From Shouchella xiaoxiensis (GTDB taxonomy: Bacteria > Bacillota > Bacilli > Bacillales > Bacillaceae_D): a DNA stretch of 64,000 nucleotides. A program made the translations under genes and the position numbers. The stretch is from NCBI RefSeq assembly GCF_016907895.1, contig NZ_JAFBCV010000002.1, forward strand, positions 310,001-374,000, in the 5' to 3' direction. Each line of letters begins with the position of its first letter. Position 1 is the stretch's first letter. The notes beneath the pieces are model-generated. The model ran no database searches, was not told the DNA's origin, and worked only from the letters and a program-made list of their open reading frames with translations. Shown piece after piece: positions 27,152-35,514 of the stretch.

Positions 27152-27568
27152 TCATCTATGAGCCGTCTTCTTATTAAAAAGCGAACGAAGGCTAACAAGC
27201 GTTCCATAATAAAGCAGTCCTGCTCCTGCATAAAACAAAGTAGCCTCAATTGCTAGATTAGCAGGCGATTGATTGAGAGAGGCGGTCACGGAAAGGAAGA
27301 GGTAGCCTGCAACGACGCCGGCGATTGCGTAACTAAGCCACTTTAGCTTACGTTGATACCGCTCAATTAAGATGGAGGCAGGGACTGCTAGGAAGAGGTA
27401 ACATCCACTTGAAATGAGGTAAATGAGTAGTATGTATGGCCATGTCTCGCTCGTAACGAGCCTTGAAACGGGAGAATCGACTCCATTCACAAGGTTTGTA
27501 AACAGGGAATAGAGACCAAGCAACACTGTTAAAAGCAGTGGGGCGAGGAGTGCTGCTACAATCTTAAT
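27152..27568 (-). CDS. Four-pass membrane protein with ATT start codon
   Basis: A hydrophobic protein with about four membrane spans and a basic C-terminus (LFNKKTAHR). The GTG at 27526 has no ribosome site. A perfect GGAGGTGAT lies 7 bases before an in-frame ATT at 27566-27568. From there the frame reads IKIVAALLAPLLLTVLLGLY, giving a complete first membrane span and 138 residues. ATT is a rare start that limits translation. A strong promoter and a terminator-like hairpin lie upstream in the leader, so expression looks conditional. The family is unknown. Confidence 0.65.
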   Translation of the reverse strand: MKIVAALLAPLLLTVLLGLYSLFTNLVNGVDSPVSRLVTSETWPYILLIYLISSGCYLFLAVPASILIERYQRKLKWLSYAIAGVVAGYLFLSVTASLNQSPANLAIEATLFYAGAGLLYYGTLVSLRSLFNKKTAHR

Positions 27569-27597
27569 AAGATCACCTCCAAGGGGATCGTACCATA

Positions 27598-27630
27598 AAA
27601 AAACCTCGACCGAAATGGTCGAGGTTTTTG
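27598..27630 (-). terminator. Leader terminator or attenuator upstream of the ATT-start membrane gene
   Basis: AAACCTCGACC pairs with GGTCGAGGTTT around a 5-base loop, with T-runs in both orientations. It lies between divergent genes, about 85 bases after a strong minus-strand promoter and 30 bases before the membrane gene. It therefore terminates either a short RNA or an attenuated leader. Confidence 0.7.
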
Positions 27631-27714
27631 AAAATGATCATTGAAAAAACGATGTAGCTATGCTAAAGTTAGAGAGTTATTCAACGCATTATTAAAAATA
27701 TGCGTATTTATCCT
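27631..27714 (-). ncRNA. Candidate short RNA or regulated leader
   Basis: Transcription from the 27721-27749 promoter should start near 27714 and run into the hairpin at 27630-27598, giving an RNA of about 115 nt. The segment contains a further hairpin, ACGCAT with ATGCGT around an A/T loop (27683-27706), and no convincing open frame. It matches no RNA family I recognise. Confidence 0.4.
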
Positions 27715-27720
27715 TATTTA

Positions 27721-27749
27721 ATTATAAGGCAAGGATGTGAATTCGTCAA
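27721..27749 (-). promoter_or_regulatory. Strong SigA promoter reading toward 27568
   Basis: On the minus strand TTGACG (27749-27744) and TATAAT (27726-27721) are separated by exactly 17 bases. Confidence 0.75.
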
Positions 27750-27784
27750 GCTTTTTTATCACATTTTTTTAAGGGGTGTTTGCC

Positions 27785-30124
27785 GTGGGTGAGAACAAGC
27801 AAATCGAGCAGAAACGAGTAGACGAAGTGAGAGAACAGATTGCTGGCGAGATAAGCAAGCTTGAGCAGGAGACGTCTAAGCGTAAAGATGAAGTCGTTCA
27901 TATTCGCAAATACTTCTGGGACGAAGTGAAAATTAATACGGACACATTCGATGATTATTTAGAAACCATTCTTGGCTTACGGCAGGAGGCACAAGCTTTG
28001 GCCGTAAGTCAAAGCAGCCATCGTCAAGCGTCCAAGCGGCTTGCGACATTAAAGCGTATGGAGCGATCGCCTTATTTTGGGCGAATCGATTTACGCGAGG
28101 AAGGTGCGGATAGAACGGAACAAATCTATATCGGGATCGCTGCGTTGATGGACGAGAGTGGAGAAGATTTTCTCGTCTATGATTGGCGTGCGCCGGTTTC
28201 GAGTGTTTATTACGATTATCAGCCGGGCGCTGTCTCCTATGAGACGCCGGGTGGAACGGTTAACGGAGTGCTCGAGAAGAAGATGCAATTTTTAATAGAG
28301 GGTGGTCACCTTCAATCGTTGTTTGATACGAGCTTAACGATTGGTGACGAGATTCTCCAGCAGGTGCTTGGAAAAGGATCAAATAAGCAGATGCAAAGCA
28401 TTGTGGCAACGATACAGCAAGAACAAAACGAAGTGATTCGCCATGAGAGAAGCAGGCTCCTCGTTGTACATGGGGCTGCTGGAAGCGGAAAAACGTCGGC
28501 TGCGCTCCAGCGAATTGCTTACTTGCTCTACCGGAACCGCCACCAGCTAAACGCCGATCAAATCATCTTGTTTTCGCCGAACACGATGTTTAACCGCTAT
28601 GTTGCCAACGTTTTGCCAGAGCTTGGTGAGGAAACGATGCAGCAGGTGACGTTTCAAGCGTATCTTAATCGTCGGCTCGGCCAGTCGTTTGATCTGGAAG
28701 AGCCGTATGATCAGCTTGAATATCTGTTAACCGCAGCGCGAACAAGCGACTATGCGGCGAGGGTGGCAGCGATTGAATACAAGGCATCGATCCCCTTTTT
28801 TGATGCTGTGAATGCCTATCGACAATCACTTGAACACACGGGAATGGTGTTTTCCGATCTGCTTTTTCGAGGAAACGTGCTCATTTCGCGTCACGAATTA
28901 GACGAACGCTTTTATGGGACCGACGTATCGCTCGGTTTTCACAACCGATTAGAAAAGCTACTAGAATGGCTGATAAAAGAAGTGAAGCAGCGGATCAAGG
29001 CTGAATACACACAGCCGTGGGTAGAAGAAGAGATGCAGCTGTTGAGTGAGGAGAAGTACCGCAAAGCCCACCGCTATCTGGCGAAAAAACGAGGCTTCAA
29101 GCGGGCAGATACCGCTGATTATGAAATGGAAGACGATGCGCTTGCTCGACTGCTCGTCCATCAGAAAGTCAAACCTCTATTAAAGGAAATCCGCGCATAC
29201 AGCTTTATTCATATAAACGCGATTTACAAGCAGTTATTCCAAGGGGAGGAACAACTGAAGCGGTGGACGAATAAGCCTCTGCCTAGCAATTGGGAAGCGA
29301 TTTGTGCGGCCACCGTCGCGATGATTGACAGTGATCGACTTGCTTATGAAGATGCAACACCGTATTTGTACTTGCAGGAGTTGATTCAAGGATTTCAAGT
29401 GAACCGGGCGATTAAGCAGATTGTTGTTGATGAAGCGCAGGATTACTCGCCGTTTCAGTTTGAATTTCTGAAGCAGTTGTTTCCAGCTACAAAGATGACG
29501 GTGCTCGGGGATTTTAATCAGGCCATCTTCTCTCATGCGCAGGAAACCAGTGACTTTCACTCATTAACGAGCCTCTATGGACCAGACAAAACAAAGCTGA
29601 TCCCGATTACGCGCAGCTACCGCTCGACGAAACCGATTATTGAGTTGACGCGACGGCTTGTTCCGAACGGTGATCAAATTATTCCGTTTGAACGGGACGG
29701 AGCAATACCGACGTTGACGCGAGTAAAAACGAAAAGAGAGCGGCACACGCAAATGGCTGCCCAGATCAATCGCTTAAAGGAGCGAGGCTTTAGCAGCATC
29801 GCCGTCATCTGTCAATCAGCTGCCGAAAGCAGGAACGCACACGAAGCACTAAGTGAGCAACTAGAGCTGAAGCTAATTGCCACCAGTTCAACGGAATACG
29901 AGCAAGGAACCGTCGTCATCCCGTCCTACCTAGCTAAAGGAATGGAATTCGATGCGGTCATTCTTTACGACACGGCCGTCTATCAGGACGAGAGCGTGCG
30001 CCGCTTGTTTTACACAGCGTGTACGCGGGCAATGCACGAACTGCATCTGTTCAGCCTTGGTGATGATAGTCGGTTTTTACAAAGGGCGATTCGGGACGGT
30101 GTGCTAATTATCACTAAGCCGTAA
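27785..30124 (+). CDS. helD: HelD-family RNA polymerase-associated helicase
   Basis: UvrD-like superfamily 1 ATPase that binds core RNA polymerase and frees stalled complexes. The 779-residue protein has the HelD N-terminal coiled coil (residues about 1-75), Walker A VVHGAAGSGKTSAALQRIAY (about 227-246), Walker B QIVVDEAQDYSPFQF and the late motifs ITRSYRST and VVIPSYLAKGMEFDAVILYD. GTG at 27785 is preferred because AAGGGG lies 8 bases upstream; the frame opens at 27776. HelD links to transcription recycling and, in some bacteria, rifampicin tolerance. It ends at its own terminator. Confidence 0.9.
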   Translation: MGENKQIEQKRVDEVREQIAGEISKLEQETSKRKDEVVHIRKYFWDEVKINTDTFDDYLETILGLRQEAQALAVSQSSHRQASKRLATLKRMERSPYFGRIDLREEGADRTEQIYIGIAALMDESGEDFLVYDWRAPVSSVYYDYQPGAVSYETPGGTVNGVLEKKMQFLIEGGHLQSLFDTSLTIGDEILQQVLGKGSNKQMQSIVATIQQEQNEVIRHERSRLLVVHGAAGSGKTSAALQRIAYLLYRNRHQLNADQIILFSPNTMFNRYVANVLPELGEETMQQVTFQAYLNRRLGQSFDLEEPYDQLEYLLTAARTSDYAARVAAIEYKASIPFFDAVNAYRQSLEHTGMVFSDLLFRGNVLISRHELDERFYGTDVSLGFHNRLEKLLEWLIKEVKQRIKAEYTQPWVEEEMQLLSEEKYRKAHRYLAKKRGFKRADTADYEMEDDALARLLVHQKVKPLLKEIRAYSFIHINAIYKQLFQGEEQLKRWTNKPLPSNWEAICAATVAMIDSDRLAYEDATPYLYLQELIQGFQVNRAIKQIVVDEAQDYSPFQFEFLKQLFPATKMTVLGDFNQAIFSHAQETSDFHSLTSLYGPDKTKLIPITRSYRSTKPIIELTRRLVPNGDQIIPFERDGAIPTLTRVKTKRERHTQMAAQINRLKERGFSSIAVICQSAAESRNAHEALSEQLELKLIATSSTEYEQGTVVIPSYLAKGMEFDAVILYDTAVYQDESVRRLFYTACTRAMHELHLFSLGDDSRFLQRAIRDGVLIITKP

Positions 30125-30132
30125 TCGCGAAG

Positions 30133-30161
30133 GGAGCTCCTAGTGTGGGGCTCTTTTTGCG
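30133..30161 (+). terminator. Terminator after helD
   Basis: GAGCTCC pairs with GGGGCTC (one G-T pair) and is followed by TTTTTG. Confidence 0.75.
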
Positions 30162-30251
30162 CTTACGATCGATTCGAATCTTGGGGGATTACTCTTTCTG
30201 TAGAATTCGTAATTTCACTCACCGTATTGAAGCCAACGTTTGCGTGAAAAG

Positions 30252-30282
30252 TAAAAACCCCTTCTCATCTAGCGAGAAAGGG
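30252..30282 (-). terminator. Terminator after spoIIP
   Basis: On the minus strand CCCTTTCTC pairs with GAGAAGGGG around a 7-base loop, followed by TTTTTAC. It adjoins the spoIIP stop codon. Confidence 0.85.
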
Positions 30283-30283
30283 C

Positions 30284-31390
30284 TTATTGATTCTCCTCGT
30301 AATACTCCACGAATAGTTCGGCCATCACTTCAGCGCTATTAAGCGCTTGCTCCATCGTATTATCAACCCCGCCATACTCTACAAGCAAGGCATTAGCCGC
30401 CATATCCTGATTGTAAACACCGTTACCAGTTGTTTTATCCTTTCGAAAGACACCTCGAACTAATCCAGGATATTCTTCTTCCAATTTATTAAAAAAATAA
30501 GTGGCCAGCTTTTCCTGTGCTTCATAATTTGGATGTTCAAGACCAACTACAAACAGAAGCCGCGCATATTCCTTATTGTTGATCGTGATCGTCGTGTCTT
30601 TTTCCCGCAATGAATCACGGTGAAAGTCGAGGATATAGTCAAACTGATGGTCGTCTTGATAGCTCTCGACAATCTGGCGGGAGGCGGTGTAATAGTTTTT
30701 CATACCGCGTTCGCTCATATAGGCATTCATATTCGTTTGGTCGACCAGATTAGGAATGCCTTGATCCGTCAGCTTCTGTGAAAAGTGATTGCCGACATTG
30801 ATAATGTTCTTGGTTGGATCACTAGAAACAGCCTTATTGGCATTTTCCGTATTTACTTCTCCTAGCTCGGGAAAATACGATTCATAGCTATGCGTGTGAT
30901 AGATGAGGACGTTTGGCTTGTCGTTCTTCTCAAGCTCTTGTTTTTGTTCTGTTGCATTGTCTTCATGCTCTTGATCATTCGGATGGAGCTTTGCTAGTTC
31001 TTCTAACGCTTCTTCTGGCGGGAGGCTCTCTCTCGGCATGTTGGAAAGGTTTGTCCCTTCCCCGGCATACAGAATCGCCGTATCAAATGGATGCATTCCC
31101 GGAATGGCACTAGATAGTAATGTTTTGGGGTCGGCTAGGTCAAAGTTGGTAAGAACATTCATGACGATTCCCGCCGTTTTTGGTGGTTCATACGATACGG
31201 GTAATGCTTGTTTAAAAAGGCTGTTTTCAGTCGTAATCAGATAAAGCAAGTTCTCGCCTGTAAATGAACTCATGACTTGATTAATCTGTTGGTTATACCA
31301 TTTCGTATTCGTAGCCAGTAGGCTAATCACCAATAGTCCACTCATCAATAGAACGGCTAGGGTTCCAACTACCTTTAACATACGGCTCAT
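30284..31390 (-). CDS. spoIIP: Stage II sporulation protein P
   Basis: Membrane-anchored peptidoglycan amidase/endopeptidase of the SpoIIDMP engulfment machine. The 368-residue protein has an N-terminal membrane span (residues about 7-26) and a variable linker rich in Glu and Lys. The SpoIIP catalytic domain (about 155-360) shows NVLIYHTHSYESYFPE, DYILDFHRDSLRE and AANALLVEYGGVDNTMEQAL. An AGGTGATTGG site precedes the ATG. The 338-bp gap upstream contains a CATAGAGT (close to a SigE -10) but no convincing -35. It confirms a spore-forming host. Confidence 0.95.
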   Translation of the reverse strand: MSRMLKVVGTLAVLLMSGLLVISLLATNTKWYNQQINQVMSSFTGENLLYLITTENSLFKQALPVSYEPPKTAGIVMNVLTNFDLADPKTLLSSAIPGMHPFDTAILYAGEGTNLSNMPRESLPPEEALEELAKLHPNDQEHEDNATEQKQELEKNDKPNVLIYHTHSYESYFPELGEVNTENANKAVSSDPTKNIINVGNHFSQKLTDQGIPNLVDQTNMNAYMSERGMKNYYTASRQIVESYQDDHQFDYILDFHRDSLREKDTTITINNKEYARLLFVVGLEHPNYEAQEKLATYFFNKLEEEYPGLVRGVFRKDKTTGNGVYNQDMAANALLVEYGGVDNTMEQALNSAEVMAELFVEYYEENQ

Positions 31391-31616
31391 CCAATCACCT
31401 CTTTTCTACTCTATGAATCTAGTAGAGAGAGTAGAAGTCAATCCTATCATTAATAATTAATGGGAATAAACGGAATTTAATGAGGCGAAAGAAGGACGTG
31501 AAAAGGCGATTTAAAGCGTTAAATGGACGATGATCGAGAAAAAGCTCGAATAAAGAAGAAATACAAGGTAAATAATCGTATTTTGACGTAATGTCGAAAA
31601 AAATAAGCGATTTGCA

Positions 31617-31636
31617 AAATATAACTGGTTATATTT
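31617..31636. promoter_or_regulatory. 20-bp palindrome upstream of the Xre regulator
   Basis: AAATATAAC-TG-GTTATATTT is a perfect palindrome about 93 bases before the xre start, and the only striking structure in the 31391-31728 gap. It is a likely operator for the phage-like regulator. A related half-site, GGTTATATT, recurs at 34699-34707 before the DUF1659 gene. Confidence 0.6.
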
Positions 31637-31728
31637 GCTCAAAATCTATTCCAATTTTTGAGAAGCGCTACTACAATAGACTTGAGTCAAACGACTTGAA
31701 TAAAATGTCATAGAAGGGGCGATGTAGA

Positions 31729-31950
31729 TTGGGAAGTAAGCGAAAGTACGTGGAGCCGAATCAGTTGATGATTGACCTTCGAAAGGAAAAAAATTTAACA
31801 CAGCGAGAGCTGGCTGACATAATTAGCGTTAGTCAAGCGATGATTGCTGAGGTTGAGGCAGGGAGAAAGCGGTTTGCTGAGGTGAAAGCCCTTTTTGTAG
31901 CTTATACCCTCGAGGTAACGACAATGGAATTGTTTCCAATGGATGATTAG
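31729..31950 (+). CDS. Xre-family helix-turn-helix regulator
   Basis: A 73-residue Cro/CI-type DNA-binding protein: LMIDLRKEKNLTQRELADII, then SVSQAMIAEVEAGRKRF, followed by a short YTLEVTTMELFPMDD tail typical of phage regulators. The start is TTG with AAGGGG 10 bases upstream; no ATG is available. It leads a run of plus-strand genes for replication and lysis-type functions, so it probably regulates them. A 20-bp palindrome upstream is its likely target. Confidence 0.85.
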   Translation: MGSKRKYVEPNQLMIDLRKEKNLTQRELADIISVSQAMIAEVEAGRKRFAEVKALFVAYTLEVTTMELFPMDD

Positions 31951-32007
31951 ATGACACAATTTGTATTCTAATAATTTCGACTTTATATAGAAAAGAGTGG
32001 GTAAGCG

Positions 32008-32910
32008 ATGAGCTTTATGAAACTATACGCCTTATATGCAACACATGACCGAGCTAAATCATTACCAGACTATACACTTGCACTGTGGCGCACGCTGTTG
32101 TTTTGGGCCGCCAATTATGAGACTGTCTCATTTCATACGTCTTCGCGAACGTTGACGGAAGACGCATCTCTATCTAAAGATATGTTTTGGCAGGCGCGTA
32201 AAATGCTGGTGGATCGAGGGTATTTAGTTGTTGAAAGTACGAGAGGTAGTCACTTTGCGACGTACCGCTTATGTGAAGGAAAGTCGTTCCAACCTACTGA
32301 GCAAACTGACCATCAAGTAACTGAGAAAGGTGGTGGGGAAATTGAGGGTCAAATCGACTTAAGCCCAAGTGGGACAAGCGTTACAGATAGTGAGGAAGTT
32401 GCTGAACAAGTTGCGGGTAAAGAAGCCGAGAAAGCCGTCATAAACCAGCTTGCTCATGCGTGCGCATCTGACGCGGAATTGAGCTCTATCTCTTATAGAG
32501 CTTCTTTAAAAGCTTTAAACCAAGATCAAAACCATCCTACTACTACTCAAATTGGCCCCCTTGTCGCCCATGCTTATTCCGTCGGATTTAACCAGCTTAG
32601 TCAGAGCATGCGCTTAGGGCTTAGCGATTGGATGGAGAAGCACACGTTTCCTGACCGATTGGCAATGGCAAAACGTGCCCTTGATGCGGCAGGTGATGCG
32701 AACTGTTTTCACTGGAATTATGTGCAGGCATTGCTTAAGGCATGGGAGAAAAAAGGCTTTACGACGCTTCAAGAAACGATTGATGAACGAGCGGCATTTT
32801 TTAAACAAAAGCAGGCAAATCAAAAACGACCGCGGCAGCGGAGAGGGGATCAAACCAATGAATCCAGCAAGGAAGCATTTTTTAAACGCTATCCATCGGC
32901 AGATTTCTGA
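32008..32910 (+). CDS. DnaD-like phage replisome organizer
   Basis: A 300-residue replication protein. The N-terminal winged helix (residues about 1-88) reads YTLALWRTLLFWAANYETVS through MLVDRGYLVVESTRGSHFAT. An acidic, low-complexity linker follows (about 95-150). The C-terminal DnaD-type domain (about 165-255) ends with FHWNYVQALLKAWEKKGFTT, the YxxxIxxxW-like motif that binds DNA. Such proteins remodel origins and recruit the helicase loader encoded next. GAGTGGG precedes the ATG. Its 3' end overlaps the DnaC-like gene by 53 bases in another frame. Confidence 0.83.
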   Translation: MSFMKLYALYATHDRAKSLPDYTLALWRTLLFWAANYETVSFHTSSRTLTEDASLSKDMFWQARKMLVDRGYLVVESTRGSHFATYRLCEGKSFQPTEQTDHQVTEKGGGEIEGQIDLSPSGTSVTDSEEVAEQVAGKEAEKAVINQLAHACASDAELSSISYRASLKALNQDQNHPTTTQIGPLVAHAYSVGFNQLSQSMRLGLSDWMEKHTFPDRLAMAKRALDAAGDANCFHWNYVQALLKAWEKKGFTTLQETIDERAAFFKQKQANQKRPRQRRGDQTNESSKEAFFKRYPSADF

Positions 32911-33694
32911 CGAGAACATTGTTGGGCGCTACACCTGTGATCAATGCCAGCAAGAAGTGACCATTTACGATATGGAGATTTTTCAAGGACCGCGGGCGGG
33001 GGAGCGGTTTCAATGCCCGAAAGGATGCAAGTGTGAGGACAATGCTTTAAGTCGCAGCGTGTTAAGGCGTCAAAAAGAACTGCTCTCGATCCAGCGAAAG
33101 AAGCTGTTTGATCTATACAGCTTGATCTCTGATGAGCTTCGGACCGCCTCACTGGACTCATACATGCCAACAACGGACAGGCAGAAAGACGCACTCGTAC
33201 ATTGCTTCTCATACGTTAGTGAGTTCGCGACAAAAACGTCAGGTAATCTGTTGTTTGTTGGCGACTGTGGGCTTGGCAAAAGTCATCTCGCACTTGGTAC
33301 GTTAAAAGAACTATTTAAAAAACAGATAAACGGTATTTTTATCTCTGTGCCAGAGCTGCTCAATAACGTGAAGCGGACGTTCGGCAAAAACAACCCCTTT
33401 AGCGAATATGATTTTTTCCAAATTTTAAAGGAAGTCGATTGCCTTGTGCTTGATGATATTGGCGCAGAGTACAACCGTGGCGATAGTGAAAGTTGGGCGA
33501 CCTCAAAAGTATTTGAGTTGGTAGATGCTAGACAAGGAAGACCAACAATTTACACGACCAATTTATCCAGTCGGCAGCTGTTTGATCGCCTCGGTAAGCG
33601 GAACCACTCGCGGATGCTTTACAAAACCAGTTTACTATCACTAGACGGCAACGATTATCGCGCTGAAGAATTTATGAGGAGGAATGTCAAATGA
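32858..33694 (+). CDS. DnaC/DnaI-like helicase loader ATPase
   Basis: A 278-residue AAA+ protein. A zinc-finger-like N-terminus (YTCDQCQQEVTIYDME, and FQCPKGCKCED with Cys pairs) precedes the ATPase core. That core has Walker A GDCGLGKSHLALG (residues about 128-140), Walker B DCLVLDDIGAE and sensor motif IYTTNLSSRQL. Phage and plasmid DnaC-like proteins load the replicative helicase. The frame extends upstream, but GAGAGGGGA fits the ATG at 32858. It overlaps the DnaD-like gene and shares ATGA with the next gene, so translation is coupled. Confidence 0.87.
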   Translation: MNPARKHFLNAIHRQISDENIVGRYTCDQCQQEVTIYDMEIFQGPRAGERFQCPKGCKCEDNALSRSVLRRQKELLSIQRKKLFDLYSLISDELRTASLDSYMPTTDRQKDALVHCFSYVSEFATKTSGNLLFVGDCGLGKSHLALGTLKELFKKQINGIFISVPELLNNVKRTFGKNNPFSEYDFFQILKEVDCLVLDDIGAEYNRGDSESWATSKVFELVDARQGRPTIYTTNLSSRQLFDRLGKRNHSRMLYKTSLLSLDGNDYRAEEFMRRNVK

Positions 33695-34368
33695 AAAAAG
33701 TAATGATTGATCCAGGACACGGAGGAAGCGATCCGGGAGCTGTCGGAAATGGATTACGGGAAAAAGACCTTGTCTTAACCATCGCAAAAGGAATTGAAGC
33801 CGAGCTTGCTGCATATCAAGTGGAGGTAAAGCTCACACGGACAACGGATCGAATTGTCTCGCTTACCGACCGCTCTCGTCAAGCAAATAATTGGGGCGCC
33901 GACTTATTTGTCTCTATTCACATTAATGCCGGGGGAGGAACCGGGTTTGAGACGTTTATTCATCCAACGGACGGGGCTCGCTTAAAGGACATGCAAAAAA
34001 CGGTGCATCAAGCGATCATGAAACAGCTTAACGTACGTGATCGAGGTCAGAAAACCGCCAACTTCGCCGTTCTCCGTCAATCAAGCATGCCGGCGATTTT
34101 AACTGAGAGCTTATTTATTGATCATCCTGCTGACGCACTTCAGTTAAAAAACAAAAGCATTATTGAAGCGATTGTCGCCGGGCATCGCGAAGGCATTGTT
34201 CGCGCGCTGCAACTTCCGCTTAAGCACCGACTTAGCGTTCACGAACAACTTTACCGTGTCATTGTCGACGGCAAACAAATCGGCGCATACAAAGAACCTA
34301 AAAACGCCGCGAAACAAGTGGAAACGTACTTCGGCCGAGCTAAATCGATTCAACTGGAGCGAATCTAG
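33691..34368 (+). CDS. N-acetylmuramoyl-L-alanine amidase with SPOR-like tail
   Basis: Zinc amidase that cleaves the lactyl-peptide bond of peptidoglycan. In 225 residues it shows the Amidase_3 metal sites: His10 in DPGHGGSDPGAVG, Glu24 in GLREKDLVLT, His in LFVSIHINAGGG and catalytic Glu in ILTESLFIDHP. The C-terminal 35 residues (YRVIVDGKQIGAYKEPKNAA onward) look like a SPOR/peptidoglycan-binding repeat. There is no signal peptide, as in phage endolysins and mother-cell lytic enzymes such as CwlC. The start overlaps the DnaC-like stop (ATGA). Confidence 0.9.
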   Translation: MKKVMIDPGHGGSDPGAVGNGLREKDLVLTIAKGIEAELAAYQVEVKLTRTTDRIVSLTDRSRQANNWGADLFVSIHINAGGGTGFETFIHPTDGARLKDMQKTVHQAIMKQLNVRDRGQKTANFAVLRQSSMPAILTESLFIDHPADALQLKNKSIIEAIVAGHREGIVRALQLPLKHRLSVHEQLYRVIVDGKQIGAYKEPKNAAKQVETYFGRAKSIQLERI

Positions 34369-34370
34369 TG

Positions 34371-34667
34371 ATGGGTACGTCGATATTGAGAGGGTGCGTC
34401 AAGAAGATAAATATCATCAATCGAACAGGCAGGGAACGCTGGCATCAAGAGATTCAAATACTCGTTTCCGACATTGAAATGAATAACGAGAACTTAATAG
34501 AAGTACGGCGCTTCCGTCCCGACGAGATCGTCGAGATTGAACTTCGCTCCGCCCAGCTCTCGCTCTTCGATCAACCGAAAAAAGCGCCAGATGGGGAAGA
34601 AAGCGAAGAGCTCTGTCTGGAAGACGGTGGAGATTGCCCCATTATTGAACAAGAATTTCGCTTCTGA
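34371..34667 (+). CDS. Hypothetical protein of the phage-like module
   Basis: A 98-residue acidic protein starting at ATG 34371 or GTG 34368; the latter overlaps the amidase TAG. A GGAG in the amidase end serves as ribosome site. It contains INIINRTGRERWHQEIQILV, FRPDEIVEIELRSAQLSLFD and an acidic C-terminus with two Cys (EELCLEDGGDCPIIEQE). SLFDQP resembles clamp-binding peptides of the QxxLF type, which would fit a replication partner. This is speculative. No family is recognised. Confidence 0.65.
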   Translation: MGTSILRGCVKKINIINRTGRERWHQEIQILVSDIEMNNENLIEVRRFRPDEIVEIELRSAQLSLFDQPKKAPDGEESEELCLEDGGDCPIIEQEFRF

Positions 34668-34731
34668 CAATGCTTTTTGGTTATAAAAACAGAATAATGG
34701 TTATATTCAATTTTATTTCGATACAAACCGT

Positions 34732-34745
34732 TAGCATCAATGCTA
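34732..34745. promoter_or_regulatory. Inverted repeat upstream of DUF1659 gene
   Basis: TAGCAT-CA-ATGCTA is a perfect inverted repeat 34 bases before the DUF1659 start codon, within the only gap of the module. It overlaps the probable promoter region and may be an operator. Confidence 0.4.
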
Positions 34746-34779
34746 TGCTCAAGTTATCAACCGGAAAGGAGGAACCCAC

Positions 34780-35007
34780 ATGGCCCGCAAACAAGCATAC
34801 GCCCAGCGTCTTAACCTCGCAATGGAAAACGGCTTCACCGACACCGGCAACCAGATCTACCGCCGCTTCAGTTTCAGTGTTCAACCAGAAGCCGAGATCG
34901 AACAGCTCTATCTTGTCGCAGAAGCGATAACAAGCCTGTGCAGCCTCGAATTAGGCGAAGCGACTTTAACAGAAAACAGCTACTTACGACCAAGCCCAGC
35001 CAATTAA
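34780..35007 (+). CDS. DUF1659 protein
   Basis: A 75-residue protein of the DUF1659 family, with the typical LNLAMENGFTDTGNQIYRRF start and a C-terminal LYLVAEAITSLCSLELGEAT. AAAGGAGG precedes the ATG. It is followed by DUF2922 and YvrJ genes. As I recall, this trio recurs in Bacillaceae genomes, often beside phage-like lysis or competence-type genes, but its role is unknown. The strong ribosome sites on all three suggest high-level, stoichiometric expression. Confidence 0.85.
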   Translation: MARKQAYAQRLNLAMENGFTDTGNQIYRRFSFSVQPEAEIEQLYLVAEAITSLCSLELGEATLTENSYLRPSPAN

Positions 35008-35031
35008 CCTTAACGAAAGGAGACCAATCCA

Positions 35032-35250
35032 ATGAATGAAAAAACGCTCGAACTGCGCTTCCGCACTGACGAAGGCCAAGTGATTACAATCCGCGTACCA
35101 ACACCTAAAGACGAACTCAACCAAGCCGAAATTAGCAACGTCATGGACACCATTCTCGCGAACAACGTTTTCCACGGCAGCGCAGCGCTTATCACGACAA
35201 AAGTCGATGCCCGCATCGTCACTCGTGCGGTCGATACGATTGCCCTGTAA
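35032..35250 (+). CDS. DUF2922 protein
   Basis: A 72-residue protein of the DUF2922 family: LELRFRTDEGQVITIRVPTP (residues about 5-24), the helix LNQAEISNVMDTILANNVF, and a beta-rich end. GAAAGGAG precedes the ATG. It lies 24 bases after DUF1659 and is clearly co-transcribed. The two small proteins share a similar size and beta-alpha-beta character and may form a complex. Function is unknown. Confidence 0.87.
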   Translation: MNEKTLELRFRTDEGQVITIRVPTPKDELNQAEISNVMDTILANNVFHGSAALITTKVDARIVTRAVDTIAL

Positions 35251-35310
35251 CCATTTCTGCGGCTCCAAACCCGGAGCCGCATTTTATCAACGATGAAAGG
35301 ATGAAACCAA

Positions 35311-35475
35311 ATGACAGACTGGGTTACGCTCATCTCAAACGTCGGCTTCCCAATCGCCGTCGCCTCGTACTTGCTTGTCCGCCTCGAGCCCGTTGTGAAA
35401 GACTTGCAGCACTCAATCGCTGGACTCGCAAACGTTATTAGTAAGCAAGAAAAAAGCAGCGGAGACAAAGAATGA
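35311..35475 (+). CDS. YvrJ-family small membrane protein
   Basis: A 54-residue protein. An N-terminal hydrophobic helix (VTLISNVGFPIAVASYLLVR, residues 4-23) is followed by an amphipathic region LEPVVKDLQHSIAGLANVIS and a charged tail. This is the YvrJ pattern, with the usual N-terminal segment NVGFPIAVA. AAAGGATG precedes the ATG. A single membrane helix with a coiled-coil-like tail, next to an amidase, is reminiscent of small holin-like proteins, but no holin activity is known for the family. It ends the module; a terminator follows 40 bases later. Confidence 0.87.
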   Translation: MTDWVTLISNVGFPIAVASYLLVRLEPVVKDLQHSIAGLANVISKQEKSSGDKE

Positions 35476-35514
35476 GCAATCGCACCAAGCATTAGCTAAA
35501 GGGAGGGTGTCAGG

